A stretch of DNA of 64,000 nucleotides. Source: Aquilaria yunnanensis (lineage: Eukaryota; Streptophyta; Magnoliopsida; Malvales; Thymelaeaceae). The stretch lies in assembly GCA_039654915.1 (NCBI GenBank), contig CM077593.1, positions 81,882,501 to 81,946,500 of the forward strand. The letters run 5' to 3'. The position numbers and the translations under genes are program-made. A model generated the notes under the pieces. The model made no database searches, was not told the origin of the DNA, and worked only from the letters and a program-made list of their open reading frames with translations. Each line of letters starts with the position of its first letter. Positions within the stretch are counted from its first letter, which is position 1. Positions 10,131-21,662 of the stretch are shown here, in pieces.

Positions 10131-11837
10131 GGGTTAAATGCACTCATGGTCTCTAACCTTTATTTTTTGTTTCACTTTTATCTCTAACGTCCAAAAATTA
10201 GGTCTTTATCCTATTAAAAATGTTCCATTTTTGTCCTTTTTTTTACAAAAAATGTTAATTGTAACAAAAAATGCTACATCAGCTCAAGATTGTAAAAGAA
10301 TTTGCATTTTTATTCTTAATCTTATTATTTTATTTTAATTGAGACCTTAATCTCTGTTTTGCATATTAAAAACCTTATCTCCAAAAAAAAATATTTCAAA
10401 ATTTTAATTAAAGAATATTCAATAACTAATAAAATTGATAATAAAAACATGGTTAGTAGTAGAAGGAGGAGGAGTATAGGTAGTGGCAATAGTTTCAAAG
10501 ATAAATAAAATGGCTAATTAACATCTTATGAAAAATATGGTTACGTAAATGAAAACATTAGTATATAAATCATTCTTTCTTAATCCTTAAATAATCAACT
10601 AAGTTTCTACTTAAAAGAAATGGGAAAACAGTAGTTTTCAACCCCTGGAAGCTTACTCTCTCACCAAAAAACCATAAACTTTGCCCTTTTGACAATCTAT
10701 CGACCATCTTCACCCACCTCTATCTATCACTCTCCATGGCTCTCCAACTACCATCATTCATAAAAGTCATTGAAAAATGAGTGTGTTTTATGAAGTTGGA
10801 CCATAAAGCAACAACCTCATTATGTGATTAATCAATTTTGCTTGAAATTGATGAATTTGGGCCTTTAGTAAGATTTGGGTTTTTAATTTGTTCAAGGACC
10901 TTAGATTCAATTTGATAAAATCTGTTTAATGTGATATTAGGTGATAAAAGTTTCACCGTGAGAACAACTGGCTATCCAGCAGTAAAACCCCTTTACCCTC
11001 AAGGCTGTATGACATTACAAAGCCAAACAAAACACGATGACCATGGTAGAGCAAGCAATGTGAACCAACACCATCGAGACACCAATTGTATTAGAGCAGG
11101 TGGCAGTCGCCCATAGGGATGGCACCTTTGAGGCTGCCGATAAAGGGTTGTTGAGCCCCTTTGGGGGATGACTACTCATGGTGCTACTAGAGTTAGAAGC
11201 AAGATAAAGAAGAAGATGGTGGCTTGATTGTCAGATATTAAGATTTTAGGGTTTCCATGGGAGAGAGTAAGTGTTCAAGGGTTAAAATTAGAGTTTTCCA
11301 TTTATTTTTGTACGATTATTTAAGTATCTTATTAACCTTTCTTGGGCAAACAATTGATTGTTAAACAAGGATTAATAAAAGAACGATTCATACTAATTTT
11401 TGATGTGCTTAACAATTTTTTATGAGACATTTAATTTATTATTTAATTTATCTTTAAGACCTACCATTTATTATAATTCCTAAAATATTTATGGATGAAT
11501 TATCATATTTTTATTGTCAATTAATAGTTATTAAATAATCTTTAATTAAAAGTCTGAAATGAGTACTTTTTTCACCGGAAATAAAGACTTCAATATGCAA
11601 TCAGATGTTAAGAACTCAACTAAGATAAATAACAAGGACAAGTATAAAAAGTGTACAATCTTGGGCTGACCAGCTTGACCTAGCATTTTCCATCATAATT
11701 AATTTTTTTTGCCAAAAAAAAAGGATAAAAGTGGAATATTTTTAACATCTTAAGGACCTAAATGGAACAATTTGAAGGTTGGGGACAAAATTGGAATGAA
11801 AAATCAAGTTTTATGGACCACAAATGCATTTAACCCC
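10131..11837. mobile_element. Non-autonomous MULE-like element, long TIRs
   Basis: The left end (from 10131, GGGTTAAATGCACTCATGG) and the reverse complement of the right end (to about 11837, GGGTTAAATGCATTTGTGG) stay similar for about 170-180 bp, through TCTAACCTT, GTTCCA and the CAAGATTGTA word. Length about 1.7 kb. The flanks AAACTTTTT and AATTTTTTT could be a decayed 9-bp target duplication (7 of 9 match). No transposase is present. The interior (10620-11290) is less AT-rich and holds a 61-codon frame (10931-11116) that I do not recognise; it may be captured host DNA. Confidence 0.7.
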
Positions 11838-11937
11838 AATTTTTTTTTCTTTATCTTATTCCTTTCGCTGAACTCAAATGTTTCAAACAATTTAAGAGCA
11901 TTTCATAAGTTGTTTTATAATTATTACACTTTCAATT

Positions 11938-12190
11938 ACTCCCTCCATTTTTTTTTACACCATTTCTACGAATATGGAGATTAAGGTGTGTATAACTTAT
12001 ATTATGCTTTTCTTTTTTTCATTAAAACTAAAATTAAGAAAAAGCTTTCTAAGTTTTGAATTGAGAGAATTTAAATGATGATTCAAAAAACATTCCTTGT
12101 TAATTTTATGTAGTAAAAATTTAAATAATACTAGTGAGACAAAAGAAACTATAAAAAATAAATCACTAATTTTTTCATGTTGGCCTAATT
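11938..12190. repeat. MITE-like repeat, family A copy 1
   Basis: Begins with a TACTCCCTCCATTTT end like Stowaway MITEs and shares ordered words (TTTTCATTAAAACTAAAATTAA, GAGAATTTAAAT-ATGATT, TTTTATGTAGT) with copies at 13246-13600 and 16880-17215. Non-coding. Confidence 0.6.
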
Positions 12191-13245
12191 CACCCATTAA
12201 TGTTCTTTTTTTTTTTTTTTTGGGAAAATAAATAACTCATGTTTCTAAATTGGCTCAAATTAGCAACTATTGTAACTTTAATTGTTAGGGATTACAGAAT
12301 CTCCGTACAAAATGTCAAGTATAATCCTGACATTTTCTCTTTATGCTCCCAAAGTCTCTGAAGTTTGTTGATTTAACATGTAAACCATCTTTTCCACTTC
12401 ATTCTCCTCCTAGCTTCACAATAAAAAATATGCGACTTTTTCCTCTTTCGAGAGTCTTTGCCATGACAAATCAATGGTTGCTTTTGCTTTTTTCTTTTTC
12501 ATTTTTTCCGCCTTCTTCATTGCTTTTGATTTTACTCCCACAACTTCTGACTCACCGACACCCGCTTTAAAGTCCACTAACCCGCTTGCTCATATCGCCC
12601 CAATCCTTCTGCCATCACTCTATCCCTCGTTCTGCTGCTTTTCTTGCTTTTTGTAATGGGGTTTCCCTTTAGATTTCTCCACAAAATAAGGTGCAAGAGA
12701 AAGTGCCAATTTGTTTTCCAGTGAGTTTGATGTAAAGAAATGGAAGGATTGTGGCAATGTTAAAGATGGTCTATAGGAAGTTCACTTGGGTGAAGTTTAT
12801 TAAAGTGACTGCAAGGTTGAGAGAGACATTTGGGACAATCGATGACTGATGGAGGTGTAATAGACAGTAGCCTATTTGAATTTTTTTTAATCAAGTGAAT
12901 CTAATTTTTCAATTTCAAAAAGGCAATGGGAATTAACTTATTCAGTCATTTTGAATAATGTTATGGTTTGTTTAGCAAAAAAAAATTTCATTAGTAGCCG
13001 ATTCGAGCCAATCCTAAAATATTTGTGGTTTATTTGTCATTTTTACCTAAGATAAATTGACGTTAAAAACTTTCTTAAAAAAAGAACTACTTAATCTATT
13101 TGGGACACTCAAAAAGAAATATGACTTGCTATTTTTGGTATAGATGTAATTCTAGTTTACATCTTGAAATATGAGTAACTCTATATTTATATGATTTAAA
13201 AAGTTGTGTCTCCTTTAAATCCAAATCAACCAAACAAGCATATGT
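12191..13245. other. Intergenic, no gene recognised
   Basis: Overlapping frames of 75 and 60 codons at 12343-12656 encode Phe/Leu/Ser-rich peptide from pyrimidine-rich DNA. They have no domain and no conserved motif. The rest is AT-rich. Confidence 0.4.
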
Positions 13246-13600
13246 CTTTCCTATACTCCATCCATTTTGCATAAGATGAAATGTTTCTCTGCACTTGAAG
13301 ATTAAGCATGTGTAATTTATGATGTATTTTTTTTTCTAATTTTGCCCCTAAACTTAAAATTAAAAAGATTTATTTTTTAGTATTACCTAGTGAGAGTTTA
13401 AATTATGATTAAAATAAATAAATTTCTTTTTAGGTTTTATGTAATGAGAGTTTAAATTAAAATTAAAAAAAGAAAAGATTCCTTATTGAATTTTGTGTAA
13501 TTAGAGTTTAAGTAAGGGAAATAAAGTAAATTGAAATATTAAAAAATTTCAGAAAGGGACATTTTTTTATTTTTTTAGTAGTTTAATAATATTTCCTCCA
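13246..13600. repeat. MITE-like repeat, family A copy 2
   Basis: Begins TATACTCCATCCATTTTGCA. Contains three internal subrepeats of the form GTTTT-TGTAAT-AGAGTTTAA-T (about 13390, 13435, 13490), also present in copy 3 at 16880-17215. Followed by a second TCCTCCATCCCATAAAAG end at 13590-13607, so two MITEs may abut here. Confidence 0.65.
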
Positions 13601-14612
13601 TCCCATAAAAGATTATGCATTTCTTTATACACAAAAATTAAGTTGTATATTATTTAGGATTTGCCAAAGAAAAGTTTATGACCAACTATCCCAATTTCGC
13701 TATAGCTCTTGATGCATCTTTTCACTCACTTTAGGATTTGCTAAAGAAAAGTTTCACACAAAACATTAGGAACAACATACTTTCACACCATATGCTTAGC
13801 AAGAAAATTAGAATTAACCATTAATTAATAACATGCTTTAAAAAATAGCAACCTCTAAAAATTTCAAAAAAAATCATGATGACAATTTTGATCTATAACG
13901 AGAAAATGTACAAAGAATATTTTCAATTAGTGTATAGGATAAAGAGAGAAGTCGAGAAGGATAGAACTTGGAGAAGAATGCTCACCCTATAAAGGGGAAA
14001 AACCATTGACAACCGACAACCAGTGGGACTACAATGTAGTGGAGGTGAAGTTTCAGTTAAGACACAGTTGAAGATCAAAATTTAGGTGCATGTCAGAGCT
14101 AATTTGATGATCATAATATTTAATATAAAATGCAAAGAGTTGCCAGGTGCGTGCCAGAGTTGACCAGGTAGGCAGAGCCATTGTAGGATATGAAGGCGTT
14201 TGCCCGGTGTATAATGACAAAAATGAGGTTTTTATGAATTCATGAGACTTAATTAGATAAGTTACAAAAGTTAGATGACTAATTATAACTTCCATTATCT
14301 GCCACATAGGATTTCTATCAAGGCCATCACCTATAGGACTAACAGTGATGACATTTTCGAAGATATAAGACTCAAACAGAAATTCATAATGATATATGAC
14401 TTAATAAGAAAAGTTGTGAAAGTTGTAAGACTTTTTTTTACTCTTCCCCACCACAATATGAAGAAGAAAAAGAAGAAGATGAGGAAGAATAAGATGAAAA
14501 AATATCCAAGCTAAGAAAAAGGAAAACAAATATCCACCATAAATTTCCATCCAACATTCCAATCTTATACCCAGAAGGTTGATGATGCCTCCTTGATGAT
14601 CTAATTGATGGT
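13601..14612. other. Intergenic, no gene recognised
   Basis: AT-rich with an A/G-rich patch at 14455-14520. Frames of 74-84 codons here overlap on both strands and show no domain. 14608-14612 is the left copy of the ATGGT target duplication of the next element. Confidence 0.4.
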
Positions 14613-16124
14613 TGTTGCATGTGTGCAATATATCTTAAAATCACACTCTTCCACAAGTGCATAGGTCATTTTGTAGTATGGGAGAGTGGGTGTCGATCCC
14701 ACGAGGATTGTTGAGTGATTTGAACAATTACAAATCTTTGCACAATCAATCTTAGCTAAACCAACAATAATAAAAATAAGAATTAATCTAAGAACTACCC
14801 AAAGTTTCCTAAACCCTAAATTATCTAATTAACCAGTTTAAATCTAGCACCACCCTATCTTACTAACTCATACTTTTTAAGAGTTTTCTTAACTTAACAA
14901 AGCACACTTCCTATGGTTTCGTAACTTGAATTGGGTTGATGGTGAAACAATCCTAAGTCATAGTTTCCCCTACTTGTTGGTGTTGTATGTTCCTTGTTTC
15001 CTTACTTTTCCAAGCTAAGGAATTCCCTTTTTTCTTAGCATAGCAAGGATTCTCATCTCTAGTACTATCCTAAGAAGAGGCATTATAAGCTCCATTTACC
15101 AACACCTTAACACTTGAAACAAGTTTCTCAACTATGTCCCGATGTGCTATCTTCCTTACCTAGGTCCAATTTTCCATTCATTTTCCCAAATATAAAGAGA
15201 AATCCAAGGCCTTAATTGACTGTGGCCATCAACCAATCAAGTGACATTCAAGAACAAGGTAAGAAATAAACAAGCATTGAAGAAAGAAACTAGATACCCA
15301 TTCATGAAATCAACCATCAACACCACTAGCAAGTCACTATAACCATATAAAGTGCTACATAAACTACTCCATAACTAATGAGAAAATAAACAACATTTTT
15401 AGATTCAAAATAATATCTAATGAATCAAAGAAGACAAAGAGAAAGGAAATAACCAAAAACCCCTTGTAGAATCAATATCTTGATATCCAAAACACTGTTA
15501 GTTCTTCCTCCAAAGTAGCAAGAAATCCAAGATGATGATGAATACAAAACCCAAGAACAACCTTAATAACTCTAAAAGGAGACTACAAAGATGAGAAGAT
15601 GTGATGTTGTGTCTAAAACCTTAGCTAAAACCCTTCAAAAAATATAAGGCTTGGCCTTATTTTCTTTCATTCTCTTCTTTTCCTCCGATAGCATTGAGAG
15701 TATGTAAAGTTATAGGGCCCTGAGCTCCACAACTGCTTCATTAAGAATGTGGTCCCCAAATCTTGTTCGGATATGAAGTGTGATTGCATTCCTCTTTGTG
15801 TGGTCTTACTTTTACCTTTAACAGAAAAAGTCCAGTCCCACTTTTATACTGCAATCGTACCTACCCTTATCGGGTGAATTTGGTCTTCTTGAAGTGTAAT
15901 TGCACTTTTCAGAATGCAGTCACACTTTATGACTCTTCAGCTCCTTGCTCCTCCATTTTTGTTGTTTCATCCAATTTGGCCCCTAATTTTGCTCCTTGGT
16001 CATTCAAGTTCTCCAATGATGCAATGTAACCTACAAAACTAAAAATGGCACTAAGTGCTAGAAAAATATAGTGAAATGAGCACAAATGTAAGAAAAAAAT
16101 ATATAGAAACTCATGTGGCTATCA
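14613..16124. mobile_element. Solo LTR with 5-bp target duplication
   Basis: A 1512-bp block starts TGTTGCATGTGTGC at 14613 and ends GTGGCTATCA at 16124 (TG...CA), flanked on both sides by ATGGT (14608-14612 and 16125-16129). Perfect TG...CA ends with a perfect 5-bp duplication are the signature of an LTR insertion. No PBS, polypurine tract or protein domain lies inside, so it is best read as a solo LTR left by LTR-LTR recombination. The segment GGGTGTCGATCCCACGAGG at 14690-14708 is, from recall, a recurrent motif of some plant LTRs. Strand cannot be fixed. Confidence 0.85.
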
Positions 16125-16129
16125 ATGGT

Positions 16130-16879
16130 TTGAACAAGGGACTTGCTTGAGGTCTTTCACAGGGAACAAAAATCTCACACTTATTGCATACACAACTAAA
16201 TGGTAATTAAAAAATAATAAATGTGTAATACATTTATTGAATACACAGCTAAATTTTACATTTATTGAAGTATTGATATATTTTAAAAATTTCTAACTTT
16301 TTTTTTTTGTAAAAATAAGTAGAATTTATTAATTTTTTCATCAAGTGGGCAAAAAAAATTACAAATTACAAAATATTAATTACCATTTGACTAAAAAATA
16401 TACTTAACTAATGATATAATGATATGTAATTAATGATGTGCTTAATTGATATATTCTTTCTATTATGCACCACCAAAAAATCATAGAATTTGTAGATTTC
16501 TTTCATATGGTGAGAATTTGTTTTCTTAAAAGATGATACTTTTCTATTTGAGCTAATTGAAAATGAATAAAATGCCAAACAATTAAATATTAATATTAAT
16601 CACAACCATAAACTTGGTTTATAAATATGAAAATATATTATAGATCTAGAAATTATTAGTAAATTTATAAACATATAAATTATTCAAAAATAGAATGTGG
16701 AGGTGACATGAAATGAATATTGTGTTTAATTTGTATAATTTGTAAATCTTATTGGCCAGTAAGGGCATGTGGCCCGCTTCATAATAGTCAATCTAATTGA
16801 GATGACCATTATAGGGAGCAAAGTGTAGGTTTTCTAAAATAGAAAGGGACAAGTGTAGGTTAGGCCAAACATTGGGGGA
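16130..16879. other. Intergenic, AT-rich, nothing recognised
   Basis: Very AT-rich. Short local repeats such as TGAATACACAGCTAAAT / GCATACACAACTAAAT (about 16185 and 16238) are the only structure seen. Confidence 0.4.
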
Positions 16880-17215
16880 TTTTGTAAATTTCCTGTATAA
16901 TTTATTATATATTTTTTTCATTTTTACCCCTAAAATTAAAAGTAAAAAAATATATTTTTAAAATTTTATATAGTTAGAGTTTAAATAATGATTAAAAAGA
17001 AAAGAAAATGTTTCTTTTAGTTTTTTGTGTAGTGAGAGTCTTAATAAAGATTGAAAAAGATTTTTTTTTGTTAGAATTTCGTGTAAAAAGAGTTTAAATA
17101 AGGATAGTAAAATAAATTAAATATTAAAAATATTTAAAATAAAAACACTCAACTTTTTTTATAAAGGTGAAAAAAGAAATATGGTGATCCTTTAAGGAAG
17201 AGAGTAATATATTTA
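16880..17215. repeat. MITE-like repeat, family A copy 3
   Basis: Collinear with 13300-13560: CATTTTTACCCCTAAAATTAAAAGT, then repeated TAGTTAGAGTTTAAATAATG / GTAGTGAGAGTCTTAATAAAG / GTAAAAAGAGTTTAAATAAG units about 55 bp apart. Confidence 0.65.
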
Positions 17216-17731
17216 ATCCCTTTTGAGAAGGCCTAAATATACAAATGGCCTTCGAACTTATCTAACTCGCGTGAGTTAATCCATAACTCAGAACTCAGTA
17301 AAAGTTAGCCCCCAAATTTCCCAAACATAGCGAGCTAGTCTATTGCACAATCTTGGGTGCTGATGTGGCAATGGGCCATTGTTGACATGGCACATATTTG
17401 CTTAGGTGGCTATGGAAGGAAAAAGTCTATTCAATCCTGTAAATTAGAAGCTATATTAGTTATAAAGAACAAGTTGACCCAGGCATCTGTATTTCTTTAT
17501 TTAATATTATAGGAGGAAGGCAGTAAGTATGTTTGACAGAGAAGGTGACAATCAAGGTTAGTGGGAAAGAAAGGCAGATATAGTATTGAATTGCACTTTG
17601 ATTCATGGTTGTTATTTACATGTCAATGGGGGAGGAATATATTAATGGGTTATTGGAGAGTTACTTCTCTATCCTTATAGGTTTGACTTATTATTGTGGA
17701 CTGGTATTTTGTTTGTAGTTAGAAGGTATTA

Positions 17732-18595
17732 ATGGTGGAATTTACAATATTGTTGCATCATAGAGGAAGGTTTATTAGGCCTATGAAAAATAAATACATT
17801 AAGGGCAATACATGTACAAGGAGATTTGATGAAGACATGATATCTTATTGGTGCATGAAAAAGGTTTTGAAAGAAGTTGGTTATGAAGATAAGGATGTGA
17901 AAGGTTTATATTACAAAAAAAAACTGATGATTTTAAGGCTAATGAGCTTGGATTGTTGTATGATGATGTGTTGACTAGGGAGATGGTGAAACTTGCTGTT
18001 GATAATGGTTACATTGAATTGTATTTTGATCATTTTGGTGAACATATTAGTCATAAACATCTGACAATGGATCACTTGAATTGTCACCATGTTGGATTGG
18101 AATTAGGTGATGAAGGAAAAAAGAGTCGAAACTATTAATTGGTCACACTCTAAAATTGATCATGTATTTGATAATATGGTAACTGAATGGGGAGTAGTTG
18201 TTGGAGTATCTAAGCACCATATCCTTCAAGAAGAAGAAAACACTGAAGTGGGTGAAGAATCAAAAGAAGACAGAGAATCACAAGGTGACAGTGACAGTGA
18301 TAGTGAGGATGATGGTGTAGACCTGGAAGCAGAGTATGCTGCAGAACTTGGTAGATTCAACACTGCAATTCAATCAAATAAGGATGAGGAGATCAGTGAT
18401 GTAGTTCAATCTAGCATATTATCTAGGCAGTCAACTTCACTTTATGTGTTTCTGTTGTTCAATGCATCACCTGTGAGTGAAGTTGTGCCAATGCATTGTC
18501 AACCAGCTCATTTGCACACATACCAAATGGAACAAATGATAAAAACTTCATTCAGCATTGTAAACCAAGTTACAAATATAGCAGACAACTGAGAG
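17732..18595 (+). pseudogene. MULE transposase N-terminal fragment
   Basis: The translation has the plan of the all-beta N-terminal domain of plant MULE transposases: VEFTILLHHRGRFI, KYIKGN, RFDEDMISYW, a KKVLKEVGY segment, then after a frame change in the A run near 17917-17923, LLYDDVLTREMVKLAVDNGY, IELYFDH. An acidic linker follows (residues EDRESQGDSDSDSEDDGVDLE, about 18265-18330), as in intact family members. The reading then stops at 18590. The MuDR DNA-binding domain, DDE core and SWIM zinc finger that should follow are absent, so the product could not transpose. Confidence 0.7.
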
Positions 18596-18639
18596 TCCCA
18601 ATTACATGTCCTTATAGTAAGGCATACAACTTAAACTCA

Positions 18640-19190
18640 TTACTTTTTCTTAATACACCAACATAAATTACCAAAACCAAAACCAAAATGGCTAAAACTA
18701 GTAACAAAGTGCCCTGCACATGTGCTGTACAAACTGGTTAAGGTCTTCTTCAACTCATCAAGTTCATTTTGCAAACAAACCACGTCCTGACTTTTTTTCA
18801 ATTCACAATCTTTGTCTTTGCATGCTAATTGCTTCTTCAGACAATAAATCTCGCTATCAAATCGTTTCTTTTTCTGACGCAGCTTTATAACCACAAACCT
18901 TGTTCACTCACAAAACAATAGATCAACCTAATGAAAATATTTACAACATCTACCATTTGTAGTCATCCCATCCTAAATCAATTAAGCCAACAACAATGAT
19001 TCCTCTTAATTCACCAACAAAACATCGATAAACAATTGCAGGAACATAAACTCACTAACCTTATTGTATCTTGGACGTATATAGAACCTTGGCCCAATGT
19101 TCTCAGTCTCCTTCCAAGCTTCATATACTTTCACAGGTATTCCGCAAAAACAAAGTGGCCAATCTTCCCTATCCTTTCCGAATTTAAACC
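18640..19190 (-). pseudogene. GRF-type zinc-finger protein, decayed
   Basis: Exon 1 (about 19190 to 19062, minus) reads WPLCFCGIPVKVYEAWKETE then NIGPRFYIRPRY. CxCGxP plus a xGRRFxxCxxY-like stretch is the first half of a GRF zinc finger. A GT follows the AATAAG codons, an apparent intron, then KYFH and, after a stop at the usual Trp, VDLLFCE and RFVVIKLRQKKKRFDSEIY. The C-terminus is a coiled coil (CLKKQLACKDKDCELKKSQ..LQNELDELKKTL) followed by a short hydrophobic tail, the usual end of these small proteins. Two stops break it, and its start is replaced by a MITE at 19180-19692. GRF proteins of this type lie beside MULE transposases; the function in transposition is unknown to me. Confidence 0.65.
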
Positions 19191-19692
19191 GAATTGAATT
19201 AGTCAGTTTATTCAGTTTTTGATTTTAGATGATAAGAAATTGAATAGACCAAATTAGCCTTTAAAATCAAATTAAACCAAACTAAAATATTTTGGTTTGG
19301 TTTGGTCCAAACTGAATTAACAAAAAAAAAATTGGGAGTGAGATTCTATGAGAGAGAGACATTGTTTTTCCTTCCAAATTCCATCTAATATAGAAGATTT
19401 ATTATCCATGGAAAAAAAGAAAACAAGAATCTAGACTAATTCGGGGTTGGTCAATAATTTATTGTCTATGAAAAAATTTTAAAAAAATCGATTAACAAAA
19501 AATTCCATTAATTCAGTAACGGTTACTGAATTAACCGATATCCAAAATTGAAACTAAACCGAAACTAAAATTTTTGTTATTCAGTTTTCGCCAAAACCGA
19601 ACAGAATTTACCGAATTGACTGAGCTGAATTATTAAATTATTTCAATTTTTCAATATTTTTGGTTTGAACCGAATATTGATCACCTCTAACC
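19180..19692. mobile_element. AACCGAA-rich MITE
   Basis: The words AAACCGAA, TTCGGTT and GGTTTGGTTTGGT recur on both strands throughout. It ends GAACCGAATATTGATCACCTC, a form common for dispersed plant MITEs of this type. It sits where the 5' part of the minus-strand GRF gene should be, so it inserted into that gene. Target duplication not resolved. Confidence 0.6.
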
Positions 19693-19800
19693 TTTAATTA
19701 TTGCCTTAGGCTTGCCTCTATAACCATCTTGTTAGTCAAAGGATTCAGAGCAAGAGAGGAGAGGTTGAAGGTGAAGGAACAGTGCCTGTCATTGGTACTA

Positions 19801-20928
19801 AGGGACAAGAAGATAAGTGGCAAATTTTATAATTTTGTATAATTGGAAACCTAAAATCATTTAGTTGAAAAAGGGGGCCAAATGGATGATTCTATAATAG
19901 GTTAATGAGGGAAGTTAAACTTAAGACGTATAGGCGGTAAACCATGATATTCTAATAAGAGCCATTAACCCATCAAGACTTCAGTTATATACGTAAAACA
20001 ACTTTCAAATGTTTTTTTTTTTCACTCCCCACTCCAACACTTAGAATCGTACCTCTTATGTTCTTGCTTCAATTGGGACCTTATTACTTCAACGAAACTA
20101 CGTCTTATATGATGAAGTCATTGTTTGTTGCTAGATCAGAAAGCTGCATTATTTTATTTTTACATATGTTTTTAGTCGATGTTATTCGGAAGCTAATAAT
20201 ACATTTACAAAAATCATCCGAATAATATTATTCTATAAAGTGCCTAAATTTTTTAAGAATTTTTTCATTATTACCCATCCAAAAAAAATAAAAGCAGCTA
20301 TTTTAATATACATACATGCATACCTACATACATATATCACTGGTACGCACCAAAAAAGAAGCTTAAATTACACTTCTCCTTAAGATTTTAGTTTAAATAA
20401 CACATTTGCCCAATGGTTCAAACAATTTTATCTTCCCAACTTTTATATCTGTCAATTGTTTGTCAAAGGTATGAAAAAAGAGACTATTTTGGCTAATCAT
20501 AGGAAAATAAAAAAATATATTAAGAAAATATTTTCAATAATTTGAAACTATTTGATAATTATTGAATAATTTAAATTATAATTATTTTTTTATTTAAAAA
20601 CTAAACAATCATTTCCCTTATCTTTTTTTTTTTTTTTTACATTGGAGAAAATACAATGAGGAAGCGGGATATTCAATATTGGGTCGTGGAAATCCATAAG
20701 AACTCTTGAATGGAACTAGAAAAGATATGTAACTCTAGTCCCTTCAGAAATGGTCAAATCTTTGGCGCAATAAGATTGAAAGTCTGGTTAACCACAAGCC
20801 TCTACTACTGGATTAAGAATTTGTAAAGTGTGTGATGTTTTAAATAATAGGCCAAATAGTTTAACATTATCTTGATAGTGAATATTAATAATGTTGATAC
20901 TTCATCCTTCCCATAATAAATAACACTT
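19801..20928. other. Intergenic, no gene recognised
   Basis: AT-rich, with poly-T (20010-20022, 20627-20638) and poly-A tracts and a CATACATGCATAC simple stretch near 20310. Nothing coding was seen. Confidence 0.4.
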
Positions 20929-21441
20929 AAAAAAAATATTATTTTCAAATAATTGACATTTTTATTTATTTTTATTTGTCTTCTACCAATTTGGATATTT
21001 TCATTTTGTACTTGATATCATATTGGGCTTATGTCTATAATGCATACTCATTGGAGTTAAGCTTATGAGTGCATTGAAGATCAGCCCTAATTACAACATT
21101 TAAAGAGTTTGAGGTCAAATAGAAAATAGAATCCCCTACTTGAGGGATTACAATTTGGATTGAATGGAAACTCTTTTCTTAGCTTTTAAAAAAATATTAT
21201 TTTCAAATAAGTGACATTTTCATTTATTTTTATTTATCTTCTACCAATTTGGATATTTTCATTTCGTACTTGACACCATATTAGGTTTATATTTATAATG
21301 CATACTCATTAGAGTTGAGCTTATTGGCTCGCTGAAGATCAAACCCCATTACAACATTTAAAGGGTTTGAGGTCAAATTAAAAACAGGACCCCTACTTGC
21401 TGGATCACAATTTGAATTGAAGGAAACTCTTATCTTAGCTA
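20929..21441. repeat. Tandem duplication, 258-bp unit
   Basis: Two head-to-tail copies (about 20929-21186 and 21187-21441) share long identical words: ATATTATTTTCAAATAA, CTTCTACCAATTTGGATATT, ACAACATTTAAAG and GGAAACTCTT. By eye roughly 85-90 percent of positions agree. No coding capacity. Confidence 0.85.
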
Positions 21442-21662
21442 ACAAGGCATCATTTTTATTAACAGAACCTTGTGAAAAAGCACACTTGCATTATTATCCA
21501 AAATTCTCTAAAAAGTTTCATCTTGGTCCTCGACTAACTGAAGTATTGGGGGTTTAGCCCCATACATATAACTTCGGGACCTCAACCCCATCTTTGATTA
21601 CAAGTTTGACTGACCATATCTACCATCTTTCAATTTCACCAATCTCACTTGGATGCATGAAA
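21442..21662. other. Intergenic spacer
   Basis: Short non-coding stretch between the 258-bp duplication and the TIR element. Nothing recognised. Confidence 0.4.

Larger units (their letters stand above)
17230..19800. mobile_element. Internally deleted MULE (MuDR-like) remnant
   Basis: Contains a + strand N-terminal fragment of a MULE transposase (17732-18595) and, converging on it from the other side, a minus-strand GRF zinc-finger gene (18640-19190). This is the same two-gene order and orientation as in the fuller MULE at 41303-46675. The catalytic (DDE) and SWIM parts are missing, so about 2 kb or more has been lost around 18595-18640. Terminal inverted repeats were not convincingly found, so the outer limits are approximate. 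Confidence 0.65.

Noticed and set aside
12343..12656. Overlapping hydrophobic frames (75 and 60 codons)
   Set aside because: Pyrimidine-rich DNA gives Phe/Leu/Ser runs; no domain, signal or conservation evidence.
17230..17400. Possible TIR of the 17-20 kb MULE (CTAAATATACAAATGGCC start)
   Set aside because: No convincing reverse-complement partner was found near 19700-19950, so the TIR and TSD are not claimed.
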